From assembly GCA_004294385.1 (NCBI GenBank), contig REAP01000039.1, positions 1 through 56,734 of the forward strand: DNA of 56,734 nucleotides, in the 5' to 3' direction. Position 1 is the first letter of the stretch. Each line of letters starts with the position of its first letter. Below the pieces are notes generated by a model. It saw only the letters and a list, made by a program, of their open reading frames with translations, did no database searches and was not told the DNA's origin. Of the stretch, positions 10,228 through 18,678 are shown in pieces. Made by a program: the position numbers and the translations under genes. The stretch comes from Oscillatoriales cyanobacterium. Its GTDB lineage: Bacteria; Cyanobacteriota; Cyanobacteriia; Cyanobacteriales; Microcoleaceae.

Positions 10228-11640
10228 TCATTGCTTTACCAAAAAAGCCACACATTCCACATGAGAAGTTTGAGGAAAGAAATCAGCCGGCTGTACCCGC
10301 ACTAATTTATAATCCCCATTTTCACACAAGAATTTCAAATCGCGAGCCAAAGTAGCCGGTTTGCAGCTAACATAAACAATCCGATTTGGTTGTATTTCCT
10401 TGATGGTTTCCAAAACTTTGCGATCGCAACCTTTACGTGGCGGATCTAGCAACACAATATCCGGCTTCACTCCTAACTGTGGTAGCAATTCTTCCACAGT
10501 TCCAACATGAAATGTCACATTTGTCAAGTCATTTAACTGAGCATTTAACTCAGCTTGGGCGATCGCCTCTGGCTGCATTTCCAAACCGATCGCTATTTGT
10601 ACTTGTTTCGCCAATGGTAAAGTAAAAGTACCAATTCCGCAATAAGCATCAACTAAAATTTCATTTCCCCGCAAATTCAACTCCGCTGCAATCACCTGCA
10701 ACAAACCCTCAGCAGCCTCTGTATTCACCTGGAAAAAAGTATCCGCCCTTAGCTGAAACTCCAAGCCAGCAAATTCTTCCCGCAGAAAAGAACGACCAGC
10801 AATACAGCGAGTTTCCGAACCAAAAATCACATTGGTTTTCGCAGAATTGATATTCAAACAAACACCAGCCAGTTTCGGATAGCTTTTCAACCAATCAGAT
10901 GCTTGTGTTTCAAGTCCGGGCAAATCTCCCGTCCGAGCGATTAAAGTTAGTAATATCTCCCCAGTTCTACGTCCGATTCGCAAGGATATGTGACGCACTT
11001 CTCCTGTATGTTGCTTTTCGTCATAGACTGGCCATTTCATCCAATAAATGTCTTCTTTCACCTCTTTCAATAAAGGATCAAGGCGCGGATCTTGGACTGG
11101 ACACTGATTTAAGTTGACTAATTTGTGAGTACCTTTTTGATAGTAGCCAGCTTGGATTTGACCTGCCGCAGATCTGGCTAAAGGATAGGTTGCTTTGTTA
11201 CGATATCCCAAAAATTGAGGAAAATTATCGATTTTTCCAGCTAAGATTTCATCGCAGGGCAAATCGGTGAATCCGCCAATGCGTTCTAAGGCTTGAATGA
11301 CTTGATTTTGCTTAGTTTTAAGCTGATAGTCATAGTTTACGTGTTGCCACTGACAGCCGCCACACTTGTCGGCGACAATGCAGTTGGGGCGGATGCGGTG
11401 TTCCGAACTTTTGACAAGTGTCTCCAGCTTAGCTGTAGCATAGGTGGATTTGACTTGCTGGAGACGGACAGCGACTCGATCGCCTGGAACTGTATCGGCC
11501 ACAAATACCACTAGCTGCTCAAAACGACCAATTCCGTCGCCGGTGTCTGCTAAGTCGGTAATGTCTATTTCAATCAGTTGACCTTGCTGGCAAGGGTTTG
11601 CCGGTTTCGGGTTGAGGATGGGAAAATTAGATTTGGTCAC
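10228..11640 (-). CDS. rlmD: 23S rRNA (uracil-C5)-methyltransferase RlmD/RumA family
   Basis: A 470-residue SAM-dependent enzyme predicted to make 5-methyluridine in 23S rRNA. An N-terminal TRAM domain (about 15-75) is followed by a 4Fe-4S site including CGGCQWQH near residue 95. The Rossmann domain carries DAYCGIGTFTLPLA (motif I), LLDPPRKGC, and the catalytic VYVSCKPATLARDL. Length and motif order fit the RumA/TrmA family. The exact uridine (U1939, U747 or a tRNA site) cannot be told from sequence, because cyanobacterial members are often simply called RumA. Confidence 0.93.
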   Translation of the reverse strand: MTKSNFPILNPKPANPCQQGQLIEIDITDLADTGDGIGRFEQLVVFVADTVPGDRVAVRLQQVKSTYATAKLETLVKSSEHRIRPNCIVADKCGGCQWQHVNYDYQLKTKQNQVIQALERIGGFTDLPCDEILAGKIDNFPQFLGYRNKATYPLARSAAGQIQAGYYQKGTHKLVNLNQCPVQDPRLDPLLKEVKEDIYWMKWPVYDEKQHTGEVRHISLRIGRRTGEILLTLIARTGDLPGLETQASDWLKSYPKLAGVCLNINSAKTNVIFGSETRCIAGRSFLREEFAGLEFQLRADTFFQVNTEAAEGLLQVIAAELNLRGNEILVDAYCGIGTFTLPLAKQVQIAIGLEMQPEAIAQAELNAQLNDLTNVTFHVGTVEELLPQLGVKPDIVLLDPPRKGCDRKVLETIKEIQPNRIVYVSCKPATLARDLKFLCENGDYKLVRVQPADFFPQTSHVECVAFLVKQ

Positions 11641-11850
11641 AAGTAGTCGTGGTAGAATTCACTATGGTAGTGCAACATCGCTCAAATTGAGGTCGATCGC
11701 GATCTTCTATTAGGGCGAAGCAACCAAAACTCGTCAAAAAGTCCAAATGTCTGCCGAGATTCAAACCCTCGATCGCAGTTTTTGAATTTTCCCCGCAGTA
11801 CCTTCTCAAGTCTTTAGACTATCACTTTCCTATTTACCGAGATTTTTTTT

Positions 11851-12336
11851 ATGAGCGTAGTTAGCCAACTAATTCTCCAAGCCGATGACGAACTTCGCTA
11901 CCCCAGTACCGGCGAACTTCAAAGCATCAAAGATTTTTTTAAAACGGGCGAACAGCGAGTACGCATTGCTACTGCGCTTTCTGACAGTGAGAAAAAAATT
12001 GTTGATGAAGCTAGCAAAAAACTTTGGAAAAAACGCCCTGACTTTATCTCCCCTGGAGGTAATGCTTACGGTCAACGCGAACGGGCTTTGTGTCTGCGCG
12101 ACTACGGCTGGTATTTGCGCCTGATCACCTATGGTATCTTGGCCGGTGACAAGGAGCCGATCGAAAGTATCGGTTTGATTGGCGTCCGGGAAATGTACAA
12201 TTCTCTGGGCGTTCCTGTTCCTGGGATGGTAGAAGCTATCCGCTGTTTGAAAGAAGCTTCTTTGGCTTTGCTCAATCAGGATGATGCTAAGGAAGCCGCC
12301 CCTTATTTTGATTATATTGCTCAGTCAATGTCTTAA
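11851..12336 (+). CDS. apcD: Allophycocyanin alpha-B subunit ApcD
   Basis: A 161-residue phycobilisome-core protein. ApcD is one of the terminal energy emitters and passes excitation to photosystem I and II chlorophyll. The globin-like phycobiliprotein fold and exact family length are present. The phycocyanobilin-binding cysteine is Cys81 in [13 protein letters not shown]. The diagnostic [19 protein letters not shown] segment is present, and the C-terminus ends [11 protein letters not shown]. ApcD is commonly monocistronic, away from apcABC, as here. It is divergent from rlmD across ~210 bases. Confidence 0.97.
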   Translation: MSVVSQLILQADDELRYPSTGELQSIKDFFKTGEQRVRIATALSDSEKKIVDEASKKLWKKRPDFISPGGNAYGQRERALCLRDYGWYLRLITYGILAGDKEPIESIGLIGVREMYNSLGVPVPGMVEAIRCLKEASLALLNQDDAKEAAPYFDYIAQSMS

Positions 12337-12453
12337 TTGCTGTTGTGGCCGATGCGGCGGAACATTTGCGCGTGATTTTGGGGTGGATTTGTCTCGCAAT
12401 TGCTCGTCAATGTTTCGCTTCTGTTTGGTTCAGAAAATGTGCTTACATTTTTA

Positions 12454-12837
12454 TTAGGAAGCAACACTGTTCAAATTTTCCCAACTTTCGAGAGTGTCTT
12501 GGCGTTGAATGCACATTTGTCGCAAAAAGTCAAGTGTTTGTTGACAATATTGTTTTTTGAATTTGCGGCTATCCTGTTTAATGGACGTGGCGAGTTGCGA
12601 AAGTTCGGAGAGGTTGGGGCAGGTTTGAATTTGGTGCGCGATGGCGTTTTGCCATTCTTGCAGCTTGCGGTAGGAGATAAATTGTCCACCTTTGTCACGT
12701 CTGTGTACGAACACGACGTTAGCCCAAGACTCGACTCTCTTAATTATATTTTGGGGGATTTTCAGGAATTGCGCGATCGACCGAACAGTGATGCGGAGCT
12801 TTTTCGAGGGTTCGATGCGGCGAAATAGTGGTGTCAT
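12454..12837 (-). CDS. Conserved hypothetical protein
   Basis: The ATG at 12837 gives about 127 residues (MTPLFRRIEPSKKLRI...). An upstream in-frame ATG at 12873 would add 12 residues with no obvious ribosome site. The protein is basic and rich in Arg, Lys and Gln. The N-terminal part (VRSIAQFLKIPQNIIKRVE) could form a helix-turn-helix-like unit, but I do not recognise a family. An overlapping plus-strand frame of similar length looks like a shadow. The gene is divergent from the HTH pair starting at 12954, so the ~115-base gap may hold a shared control region. Confidence 0.55.
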   Translation of the reverse strand: MTPLFRRIEPSKKLRITVRSIAQFLKIPQNIIKRVESWANVVFVHRRDKGGQFISYRKLQEWQNAIAHQIQTCPNLSELSQLATSIKQDSRKFKKQYCQQTLDFLRQMCIQRQDTLESWENLNSVAS

Positions 12838-12953
12838 GGCTGTTACCTGATTTATTCCGACATTGTAACACAACTAGCGAAAGTTGCAAACTAAAAAATA
12901 AAACTAAAAAGTCAGGCGTGGTAGCTTAGCTTTATGCAGATAGGGGATGACCG

Positions 12954-13328
12954 ATGGTTGTAGCGGAAGTTAAACAAGAAAAAAAATACCTCAGACGGAG
13001 ATTTACTGACACCGGGCTACGGCGATTGGGTAAACTGCTGCGATCGTGTCGGGAAGCTAGGGGCTGGAGTGTTCACGAATTGAGCGAACAGACCAAGCAT
13101 TACGAGCTTCAATTTTATACTTTAGCGGGAGAGCCTTTGCCGAAAGTTTTGGGGGTCAGCATTGCAGGGATTTCGAGAATTGAAAATGGCTATTACAACA
13201 AGCCAGCACCGGATCTTTTGTGGCTCTTTCTCGATGTTCTCGAACCTGTTCACCCAGTAGAGCAGCGATTGCTGACTTTGGAAGACTTGCTGTTGATTGG
13301 GACTGAGTTTTGGAATCCAAACGTCTAG
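12954..13328 (+). CDS. XRE-like helix-turn-helix regulator (first of tandem pair)
   Basis: A 124-residue protein with a Cro/C1-type helix-turn-helix. The segment LGKLLRSCREARGWSVHELSE forms the first helices and VSIAGISRIENGYYNKP the recognition part. An extra ~20-residue insertion (KHYELQFYTLAGEPLPKVL) separates the two, which is unusual for a plain XRE domain. The next gene, 38 bases downstream, is a paralogue with the same insertion, so the pair arose by tandem duplication. The target is unknown. GATGACC before the ATG is only a weak ribosome site. Confidence 0.75.
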   Translation: MVVAEVKQEKKYLRRRFTDTGLRRLGKLLRSCREARGWSVHELSEQTKHYELQFYTLAGEPLPKVLGVSIAGISRIENGYYNKPAPDLLWLFLDVLEPVHPVEQRLLTLEDLLLIGTEFWNPNV

Positions 13329-13366
13329 GCGTAGGATTGACGTAATAGTTAAATTGGATTTGTAAA

Positions 13367-13768
13367 ATGTCGGGATTTCTTGACTTTAAGGCTGTCGTCG
13401 AGCAGGAAAAACTACGCCCTGTGCGATTCACGGATACGGGACGTGGTAGATTGGGCAAACTTCTGAAAGCAGCTAGAGAGATTCGAGGCTGGTCAATAAT
13501 TGAAACAGAAATGGTTACAAAAGAATACGAAGCTGCTTTATTTCGGACAGCAGGAGATCCTGTACCAAAAGATGTGGGCATCAGTAATGCTACTGTTAGT
13601 CGCTACGAACGTGGGAAGTTAGAAAGCTTGGATTGGCGATCGCTCAGTTTGTTATGCTTTGTGCTTAAGCCGATCGACCCCGTGATCGGAGAATCACTGG
13701 AACCGACAAACGCGCTTTATATAGCTTGCGAACATCCGCCGTATAATGATGCGAAGCTCTACAATTGA
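13367..13768 (+). CDS. XRE-like helix-turn-helix regulator (second paralogue), ended by an IS
   Basis: A 133-residue paralogue of the preceding gene. Shared blocks are RFTDTGRGRLGKLLKAAREI, the insertion EYEAALFRTAGDPVPKDVG, and ATVSRYERGKL. The stop codon TGA (13766-13768) lies inside the right end of the neighbouring tnpB element (TTGACACTCACC). The insertion has therefore supplied the terminus, and the last residues may not be original. The length after the HTH is similar to the first paralogue, so loss is probably small and the protein may still work. Confidence 0.7.
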   Translation: MSGFLDFKAVVEQEKLRPVRFTDTGRGRLGKLLKAAREIRGWSIIETEMVTKEYEAALFRTAGDPVPKDVGISNATVSRYERGKLESLDWRSLSLLCFVLKPIDPVIGESLEPTNALYIACEHPPYNDAKLYN

Positions 13769-13925
13769 CACTCACCGCCCTAAAGGGACAGTGATTCTTA
13801 GTTCAACGACCGGACTTAAATTAAGAGCGTTACCGCACCTAATCCAGAGATCCAATCTCCCTAAGCGTTTACGTTGTTGTCTAGCAACGAAGTTCCGACG
13901 TGCCCCGTCGTACTTATCCCGCGAT
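13766..13925 (-). ncRNA. Putative omega (guide) RNA of TnpB
   Basis: In IS605-type elements the tnpB 3' end and right end are transcribed as an RNA that guides TnpB. The guide is the ~16-20 nt of flanking DNA just outside the right end. Here the scaffold would end with the hairpin at 13773-13793 and GTGTCAA at 13765. The guide would then be the minus strand of about 13764-13745, the tail of the second HTH gene. The position is inferred from the element structure, and the 5' boundary is approximate. Confidence 0.5.
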
Positions 13926-15000
13926 TCAGGATGTTAATTGCGGCATTATGATCTCTATCCATCTCACACCCACACTGACAAGCATGGGTTCGAGTGGATA
14001 GAGATTTTTTAACGACTTCCCCGCAATTACTGCATTCTTGACTGGTGTAAGCAGGATTCACCGCAATGGTAATCCGACCAAACACTTTCCCAAAGTATTC
14101 TAAGAACACTCTGAACTGATACCAAGAAGCATCGCTAATTGACTTGGCAAAGCAGTGATTTTCAATCATGTTAGACACTCTCAAATCTTCATAAACTACT
14201 ACATCGTTTGATGTGATTACGCACCTTGCCAATTTGATAGCATGGTCTTTACGCTGTCTACTTATTTTGAGATGTCGCTTACCTAAAATCACTCTGGCTT
14301 TACGGCGATTTGACCCACCTTTGACCTTCCGGCTTACAAGACGTTGAACACGTTTCAATCGTACTTCACCTCTACGCAGAAATCTCGGATTAGGAGCCAT
14401 GAAGCCATTTGAATCGGTGTAAAACTCTTTTAGCCCTACATCTAATCCAATTGTTTTACCTGTCATTGGAGCGGTTTCTAGTCGTTCTACTTGAATGCAA
14501 AACTGGACGTAATATCCATCTGCTCGTTTAACCAACCGTACACGCTTAATTTGGTCTGGTTGATAGAAATTCAGATCGCGAGTCCCTTTTAACTTCAGTT
14601 TGCCAATTCCACACTTATCGGTAAAGGTGATTGATTTTCTATCGAATGAAAGCTTCCAAGAATTAGTTTTGTACTCAACAGAACGACAGTCTTTCTGGAA
14701 TTTTGGAAACCCAACTCTTTTACCTTTGATGCCTTTTTTTACGTTCTCATAGAAGCGAGAAATAGAAGCCCACGCTCTTTCTGCACTAGCCTGCCTAGCC
14801 ATTGCGCCTAACTTATTTGCAAAGTCAAACTCTTTCGCCCAGATTGCACAATACTTAGAAAGGTCAAACCAAGACTTTGCGCCACCGTCCATCCATAGAC
14901 GGATTGATTTATTGCGAATGAATTGACAAATTCTAATCGCTTCATCGATCGCTTTGAACTGTTCAGTTTTACAATAAGTCTTAAATTCGAGAACAAGCAT
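13861..15000 (-). CDS. tnpB: RNA-guided endonuclease TnpB (IS200/IS605 OrfB)
   Basis: A 379-residue protein with an intact RuvC-like nuclease. Catalytic residues are Asp187 (LDVGLKEF), Glu271 (VYEDLRVSN) and Asp350 (MDRDHNAAINIL). A zinc finger sits between them (CSNCGEVV...HACQCGCEM). The N-terminal helical region is complete. A strong ribosome site (AGGAGG, complement of 15009-15014) lies nine bases before the ATG. TnpB proteins cut DNA next to a short motif under omega-RNA guidance, which helps retain the element after excision. The copy looks recent and undamaged. Confidence 0.95.
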   Translation of the reverse strand: MLVLEFKTYCKTEQFKAIDEAIRICQFIRNKSIRLWMDGGAKSWFDLSKYCAIWAKEFDFANKLGAMARQASAERAWASISRFYENVKKGIKGKRVGFPKFQKDCRSVEYKTNSWKLSFDRKSITFTDKCGIGKLKLKGTRDLNFYQPDQIKRVRLVKRADGYYVQFCIQVERLETAPMTGKTIGLDVGLKEFYTDSNGFMAPNPRFLRRGEVRLKRVQRLVSRKVKGGSNRRKARVILGKRHLKISRQRKDHAIKLARCVITSNDVVVYEDLRVSNMIENHCFAKSISDASWYQFRVFLEYFGKVFGRITIAVNPAYTSQECSNCGEVVKKSLSTRTHACQCGCEMDRDHNAAINILNRGISTTGHVGTSLLDNNVNA

Positions 15001-15077
15001 TGTGTTTTCCTCCTATACTTCCTATGATAACACGTCCATCATAGAAATGGTTGGTTTTCTGCAAATATATTGACAAG

Positions 15078-15094
15078 TCCCCCGTCAAGGGGGA
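15078..15094. repeat. Short hairpin resembling an IS605-type right end
   Basis: TCCCCC and GGGGGA pair around a GTCAA loop. On the minus strand the hairpin is followed by ACTTGTCAA, much like the GAGTGTCAA end of the adjacent element. It lies upstream of tnpB and may be the right end of a vanished related element, part of this element's left end, or chance. Confidence 0.4.
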
Positions 15095-15136
15095 GGCTCT
15101 AACCCCAAATTTTTGGTAGACGTTCAGCCTCTCGCC

Positions 15137-15448
15137 TCATAGCGCTACAGCCTCCTGTAAAACCCGATCGCGAATACGTTCTTTCAACATATCCACCGTT
15201 GCAATATCCACCTTGCGATTGAGTAACTGTTCTAAATCAAGCAAGAGCCCACCAGGAAACCAAGGCGTAATTTTTTCTAAATCGTAATCAACCAAAAAAT
15301 CAATATCACTCTCCGAAGTCGCTTCGCCCCGCGCCACTGAGCCGAACACCCGCACGTTATAAGCTCCATGCTTTTCGGCAATTGTGAGAATTTGCGATCG
15401 CTCACAATACAGTAATTCTTGAATACCTAATCCTGTTTTGCTCATCAT
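15137..15448 (-). CDS. MNT-family nucleotidyltransferase (minimal, antitoxin-like)
   Basis: A 103-residue minimal nucleotidyltransferase. The signature GSVARGEATSESDIDFLVDY gives the GS motif and the metal-binding Asp pair (DID). Such proteins usually pair with a HEPN toxin and inactivate it by nucleotidylation (MNT/HEPN toxin-antitoxin). No HEPN gene is visible on either side, so this is a solo copy or the partner has been lost. A fragment of a close relative lies at 54367-54423. The start may be the first or second of two adjacent ATGs. Confidence 0.85.
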   Translation of the reverse strand: MMSKTGLGIQELLYCERSQILTIAEKHGAYNVRVFGSVARGEATSESDIDFLVDYDLEKITPWFPGGLLLDLEQLLNRKVDIATVDMLKERIRDRVLQEAVAL

Positions 15449-15569
15449 GCCGCCTTTTTAAACCTGTGTGGAACAGGCATCTTGCCTGTTCAAGACTGTC
15501 AATTCTTGCGATATCTATATTAATAATAGCAGCGTGAACTATAGCGGTTCTCAAAAAAGTAAGGTATGC

Positions 15570-15597
15570 CCTATGCCCTATGCCCTATGCCCTATTC
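15570..15597. repeat. Heptamer tandem repeat (CCCTATG)
   Basis: About four copies of a 7-bp unit lie between the MNT gene and the tRNA fragment. The same heptamer is longer at 17702-17757. Confidence 0.85.
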
Positions 15598-15698
15598 TCG
15601 ATCGCCCCAAAAGCAAAAATGATATCTGGCTTTTGAAACCGGCATATTACCGATTATAATCGCTAGATATCATTTTGATATCAGAGTTAGATTTTCAA

Positions 15699-15771
15699 TA
15701 CCCCCAGGGGAATTCGAATCCCCGTCGCATCCGTGAAAGGGATGTGTCCTAGGCCTCTAGTTAGCACCTTT
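15699..15771 (-). pseudogene. tRNA-Glu(UUC)-like sequence lacking its 5' acceptor strand
   Basis: Read on the minus strand, the sequence from about 15760 to 15699 matches a cyanobacterial tRNA-Glu. It has TAGAGGCCTAGGAC (D loop), a paired anticodon arm CATCC-CTTTCAC-GGATG with anticodon TTC at 15737-15735, a perfect T arm GGGGA-TTCGAAT-TCCCC, and a 3' acceptor ending GGGGGTA. The matching 5' strand (expected GCCCCCAT) is missing: the sequence there is GGTGCTAA, which cannot pair. It is either a decayed tRNA or a duplicated 3' part of a tRNA gene, as left by tRNA-targeting integrases. Confidence 0.65.
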
Positions 15772-15825
15772 ATTACAATAGCTAATCTTCCCCAATCTGT
15801 CAACTACTTTGCGAAAGTTTTTTTT

Positions 15826-16872
15826 CTATTCGTCCGAAAGCTCGTCGCAGTAAGCTTTCAGGATACGAGCGCAATTATCGATCGCCCCCAGATGAGCAAT
15901 TTCAAAGCCGTGGGTGTTCTGCGTAGGGAAACTTAAACAAGCAGCACGGGCGACATGACCGAATTTCATGGCGATCGAAGCATCGCTACCAAAACCGCTA
16001 ATTGCCGCCAACTGCACCTCTACCCCCGCGCGATCGGCTGCTACGCGCAATTCTCCATTCAACCCTTCATCATAAATTCCGTAGCCATCCTGAACCAGCA
16101 ACACCGGGTTTTCGCCATCCAGAATTGGGTATTCTGAAGCTAGGGGGCAAATTTCCAAAGCAATCAGCGCCTCCAACGGCTGCCGCTGCGAGAAATACAA
16201 AGCCCCGATCGCCCCAACCTCCTCCTTCGCCGAAGCCACCAGATAAACATTCACCGCAGGCTCTTTCAAACATTCCGCCAGAGCCAGCAAAATCGCCACT
16301 GAAGCCTTGTTATCCAGGGTGTAGCTTGCGATCCAATCCTTCAAGCGGATCGGCTGTTTGCGGTGCTTGGACACCACCATCCGCGTTCCCGGTCGAATTC
16401 CGGCATCTGCTAATTCTTCAGTAGTACACTTAGTTTCAATCCAGGCATTTTCCCAAGTCAGCGGAGTGGTTTCCTGCTGAGCTTTTTGAGGAGATTCGTG
16501 AGAAACATGGCGACTCCCAAAGCTGAGAATCCCACTAATCGTCTGCCGATCGCCCAACAAATCCACCACACCTTCGCCATACACCCAAGGAAAAGCGCCA
16601 CCTAATCTGCGAACTTCCACGCGCCCGTGGGAACCGACAGTTTTGACTATCGCCCCGATTTCGTCTTTGTGGGCGGTAATGGCGATCGACTTTTGGGGGT
16701 TGCGGCCCGGAATTAGGGCGATCGCATTATCCGCCCGATCCAGCCAAGCATTCACACCCAGGGCGGCGAATTTTTCCATTAACCGCTGGTTAATTTCCGA
16801 CTCCACACCGCTGGGCGAATGTAGCATGACTAATTCTGCGATCGTTTCAAACAGTCGATCGAACTCCAACAT
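15826..16872 (-). CDS. M42-family metallopeptidase (aminopeptidase)
   Basis: A 348-residue dinuclear-metal aminopeptidase of the FrvX/glutamyl aminopeptidase family. The first metal site is His68 and Asp70 in AITAHKDEIGAIV. A later TLDNKAS segment supplies the bridging Asp, and ASAKEEVGAIGA carries the catalytic glutamate pair. The C-terminal FPTQNTHGFEIAHLG has the last metal-binding His. The length is usual. These enzymes trim peptides in the cytoplasm, often as dodecamers. The gene is single and divergent from the FkbM gene, 66 bases away. Confidence 0.92.
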   Translation of the reverse strand: MLEFDRLFETIAELVMLHSPSGVESEINQRLMEKFAALGVNAWLDRADNAIALIPGRNPQKSIAITAHKDEIGAIVKTVGSHGRVEVRRLGGAFPWVYGEGVVDLLGDRQTISGILSFGSRHVSHESPQKAQQETTPLTWENAWIETKCTTEELADAGIRPGTRMVVSKHRKQPIRLKDWIASYTLDNKASVAILLALAECLKEPAVNVYLVASAKEEVGAIGALYFSQRQPLEALIALEICPLASEYPILDGENPVLLVQDGYGIYDEGLNGELRVAADRAGVEVQLAAISGFGSDASIAMKFGHVARAACLSFPTQNTHGFEIAHLGAIDNCARILKAYCDELSDE

Positions 16873-16938
16873 TTTTGATTTTCTAGCGCAGGTTAATATA
16901 CAAATAACAATCTTATTTCATTTGCGAAATCTTTACCT

Positions 16939-17673
16939 ATGTTTTTCAATAAAATTATTCAACTCCTGCAACGTAAAACTAGAGCTAAAAACTTAGGCAT
17001 AAAATTCCCCAGAGTTGCTAACTTTAATTTACCCGATAATTTAATTATACAAGGAAAGCGCCAACCAGTAAAATTGCCTTCAGAAAAAGGCATGGATGGA
17101 GAATTTATCGAAGTGCTTTTAGACGACTGTTACGGATTAGAGCAATTACCTCAATCCTTGCTGAAAATTATAGATATTGGAGCAAATGTCGGGTTGTTTT
17201 CAATTGCGGCCCGCAACAGATTCCCCCAAGCCGTGATTCACGCCTACGAAGCCAATCCCAACTTGGAAAAGTATCTGAAAAATCAGTCTCAAGTTGCCAA
17301 TTTTGAATACTTCATGGAAGCGATCGGAGCCGAAGATGGTAAAGTAGTCCTCGATATCCGGGAAGTATCGGGAAAAACGCGATCGACTGTCAGCGCCAAC
17401 GGCGACATACCGATGATTTCGCTCAAAAGGGCGATCGATCGCATTGGTGGCAAAATCGACTTAGCAAAAATCGACTGCGAAGGTGCAGAATGGCTGTTAT
17501 TTGAAGATAGAGAAATTTGGCAATTCGTGCAAAACCTTTCTTTAGAATATCACTTATGGTCTGGCCACACTCATGCCGAAACTCGACAAGTTATTGAAAG
17601 TTTAGGATTTCAGATCAACAAGCAAATACCAATAGATAAATGGTACGGTTTGATTCTAGCATCCCGTACTTAA
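16939..17673 (+). CDS. FkbM family methyltransferase
   Basis: A 244-residue SAM-dependent methyltransferase. Motif I is IIDIGANVGLFSIAA (about 76-90), followed by HAYEANPN and the FkbM-typical KIDCEGAEW near residue 178. The family methylates sugars, polyketides or small molecules; in cyanobacteria it is often found near glycosyltransferases. A GT61 gene lies ~1.3 kb downstream, so a surface-glycan role is plausible but unproven. Confidence 0.9.
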   Translation: MFFNKIIQLLQRKTRAKNLGIKFPRVANFNLPDNLIIQGKRQPVKLPSEKGMDGEFIEVLLDDCYGLEQLPQSLLKIIDIGANVGLFSIAARNRFPQAVIHAYEANPNLEKYLKNQSQVANFEYFMEAIGAEDGKVVLDIREVSGKTRSTVSANGDIPMISLKRAIDRIGGKIDLAKIDCEGAEWLLFEDREIWQFVQNLSLEYHLWSGHTHAETRQVIESLGFQINKQIPIDKWYGLILASRT

Positions 17674-17701
17674 ATACCCCCATTAATCTCTGAGTATTAT
17701 A

Positions 17702-17757
17702 CCCTATACCCTATGCCCTATGCCCTATGCCCTATGCCCTATGCCCTATGCCAGATG
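17702..17757. repeat. Heptamer tandem repeat (CCCTATG), forming a gene 3' end
   Basis: About eight 7-bp units degrade into AGATGCC/CGATGCC variants. The rightmost units encode the last residues of the next minus-strand gene (GIGHLA). Confidence 0.9.
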
Positions 17758-18678
17758 CCCGATGCCCGATTCCCGTCGTTCCTCAACCTTGCGCTTCAAT
17801 TTGCTTATGATAAATTGCAGACGAATCGCCTGTTTGAACATTTCCTGCTGAGAAATATCCAGCAACTGAGTCAAAGCGATCGCTTGACTTGCTTGCAGAA
17901 TTTCCGGCTCTATAATATTGTTAACTGGGAACAGTAAACTGCTTTTTTTTGAAGAGTCAAAACTAACTTCATCATCAAAAGGCAACAGGGATGTTTTAAT
18001 TGCCAGTGCCAAATTTTTCAACATTTCTGCCATATTCTGAGAAATTTGAATTTTCAGAAATATCATCACCACAAATAAACTTCCTGAAGGTAGAAGTCCA
18101 CCAATTCCCAAAACAGATTTGACTCCATAGGGAATAATCAATGAATCTTGTTCACCAATAAATGGACTGTCCTTTGCATTGGATATATAGAAAGCATTTA
18201 ATAACTTATGTTCTGATTCTAACATTTTTTCTCTATCCATACCAAGAACTGTTGGAATGTCCAAACCAAACCGTAATATCATTTCAGAAATCCCTGGCAT
18301 TTCAGCTACAAATTCTTGATTAACTAACGGAATGACTATATTCTTGTTCACGAGACTATAGTTAGAATGTGTTTCTTTTCCGGCTGCTGCTAGCAGTGTC
18401 CAACATTTCATGTCCGCTACAGGAATAGTAGGTGTCATCAAACAGCGGGCGGATGCTTGCAATGAATCTTCCAATGCCCCGTAGGGATGGGTTTTGAACA
18501 AACGCACCAAAGCACAAGAATTTTGTCCAGTTTCGGAGTCATAAAAATGTTCATATATATAATCAACAATCTTTTGACTACTGTCTTGCATACTAGCAGC
18601 CTTCTTACCCAAGTGGCGCAGAACTAAGCTACATTTGGCTAAATCTTTCGACGTAAACGGGGTATGATTGTACATCAA
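17746..18678 (-). CDS. GAF-like sensory protein, possibly truncated
   Basis: A 310-residue soluble protein. The middle (about 100-240) has the alternating pattern of a GAF-type sensory fold with segments such as PFIGEQDSLIIPYGVKSVLG, GGLLPSGSLFVVMIFLK and ISQNMAEMLKNLALAIK. The C-terminus is a charged helix (AIRLQFIISKLKRKVEERR) of the kind that leads into a kinase or cyclase output domain, yet the frame stops within the CCCTATG heptamers. I infer the original output domain may be gone. No catalytic residues are visible. Confidence 0.6.
   Translation of the reverse strand: MMYNHTPFTSKDLAKCSLVLRHLGKKAASMQDSSQKIVDYIYEHFYDSETGQNSCALVRLFKTHPYGALEDSLQASARCLMTPTIPVADMKCWTLLAAAGKETHSNYSLVNKNIVIPLVNQEFVAEMPGISEMILRFGLDIPTVLGMDREKMLESEHKLLNAFYISNAKDSPFIGEQDSLIIPYGVKSVLGIGGLLPSGSLFVVMIFLKIQISQNMAEMLKNLALAIKTSLLPFDDEVSFDSSKKSSLLFPVNNIIEPEILQASQAIALTQLLDISQQEMFKQAIRLQFIISKLKRKVEERRESGIGHLA

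Larger units (their letters stand above)
13765..15000 (-). mobile_element. IS1341-type (tnpB-only) IS200/IS605-family element
   Basis: It consists of one intact tnpB and a typical right end. On the minus strand this is a small hairpin with core CCCTTTAGGG inside CACTGT...GCGGTG (13773-13793), ending GTGTCAA at 13765. No tnpA transposase is present, so mobility would need one in trans. The left end is not resolved; it should lie between 15001 and about 15100. Confidence 0.8.

Noticed and set aside
12400..12828. Plus-strand 142-codon frame opposite the hypothetical gene
   Set aside because: It overlaps the minus-strand gene almost fully, and the minus-strand product has the more protein-like composition and a better start.
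13367..13768. Idea that the two HTH genes with the MNT gene form one toxin-antitoxin system
   Set aside because: The MNT gene is on the other strand beyond the IS, and neither HTH protein has a toxin-like partner domain.
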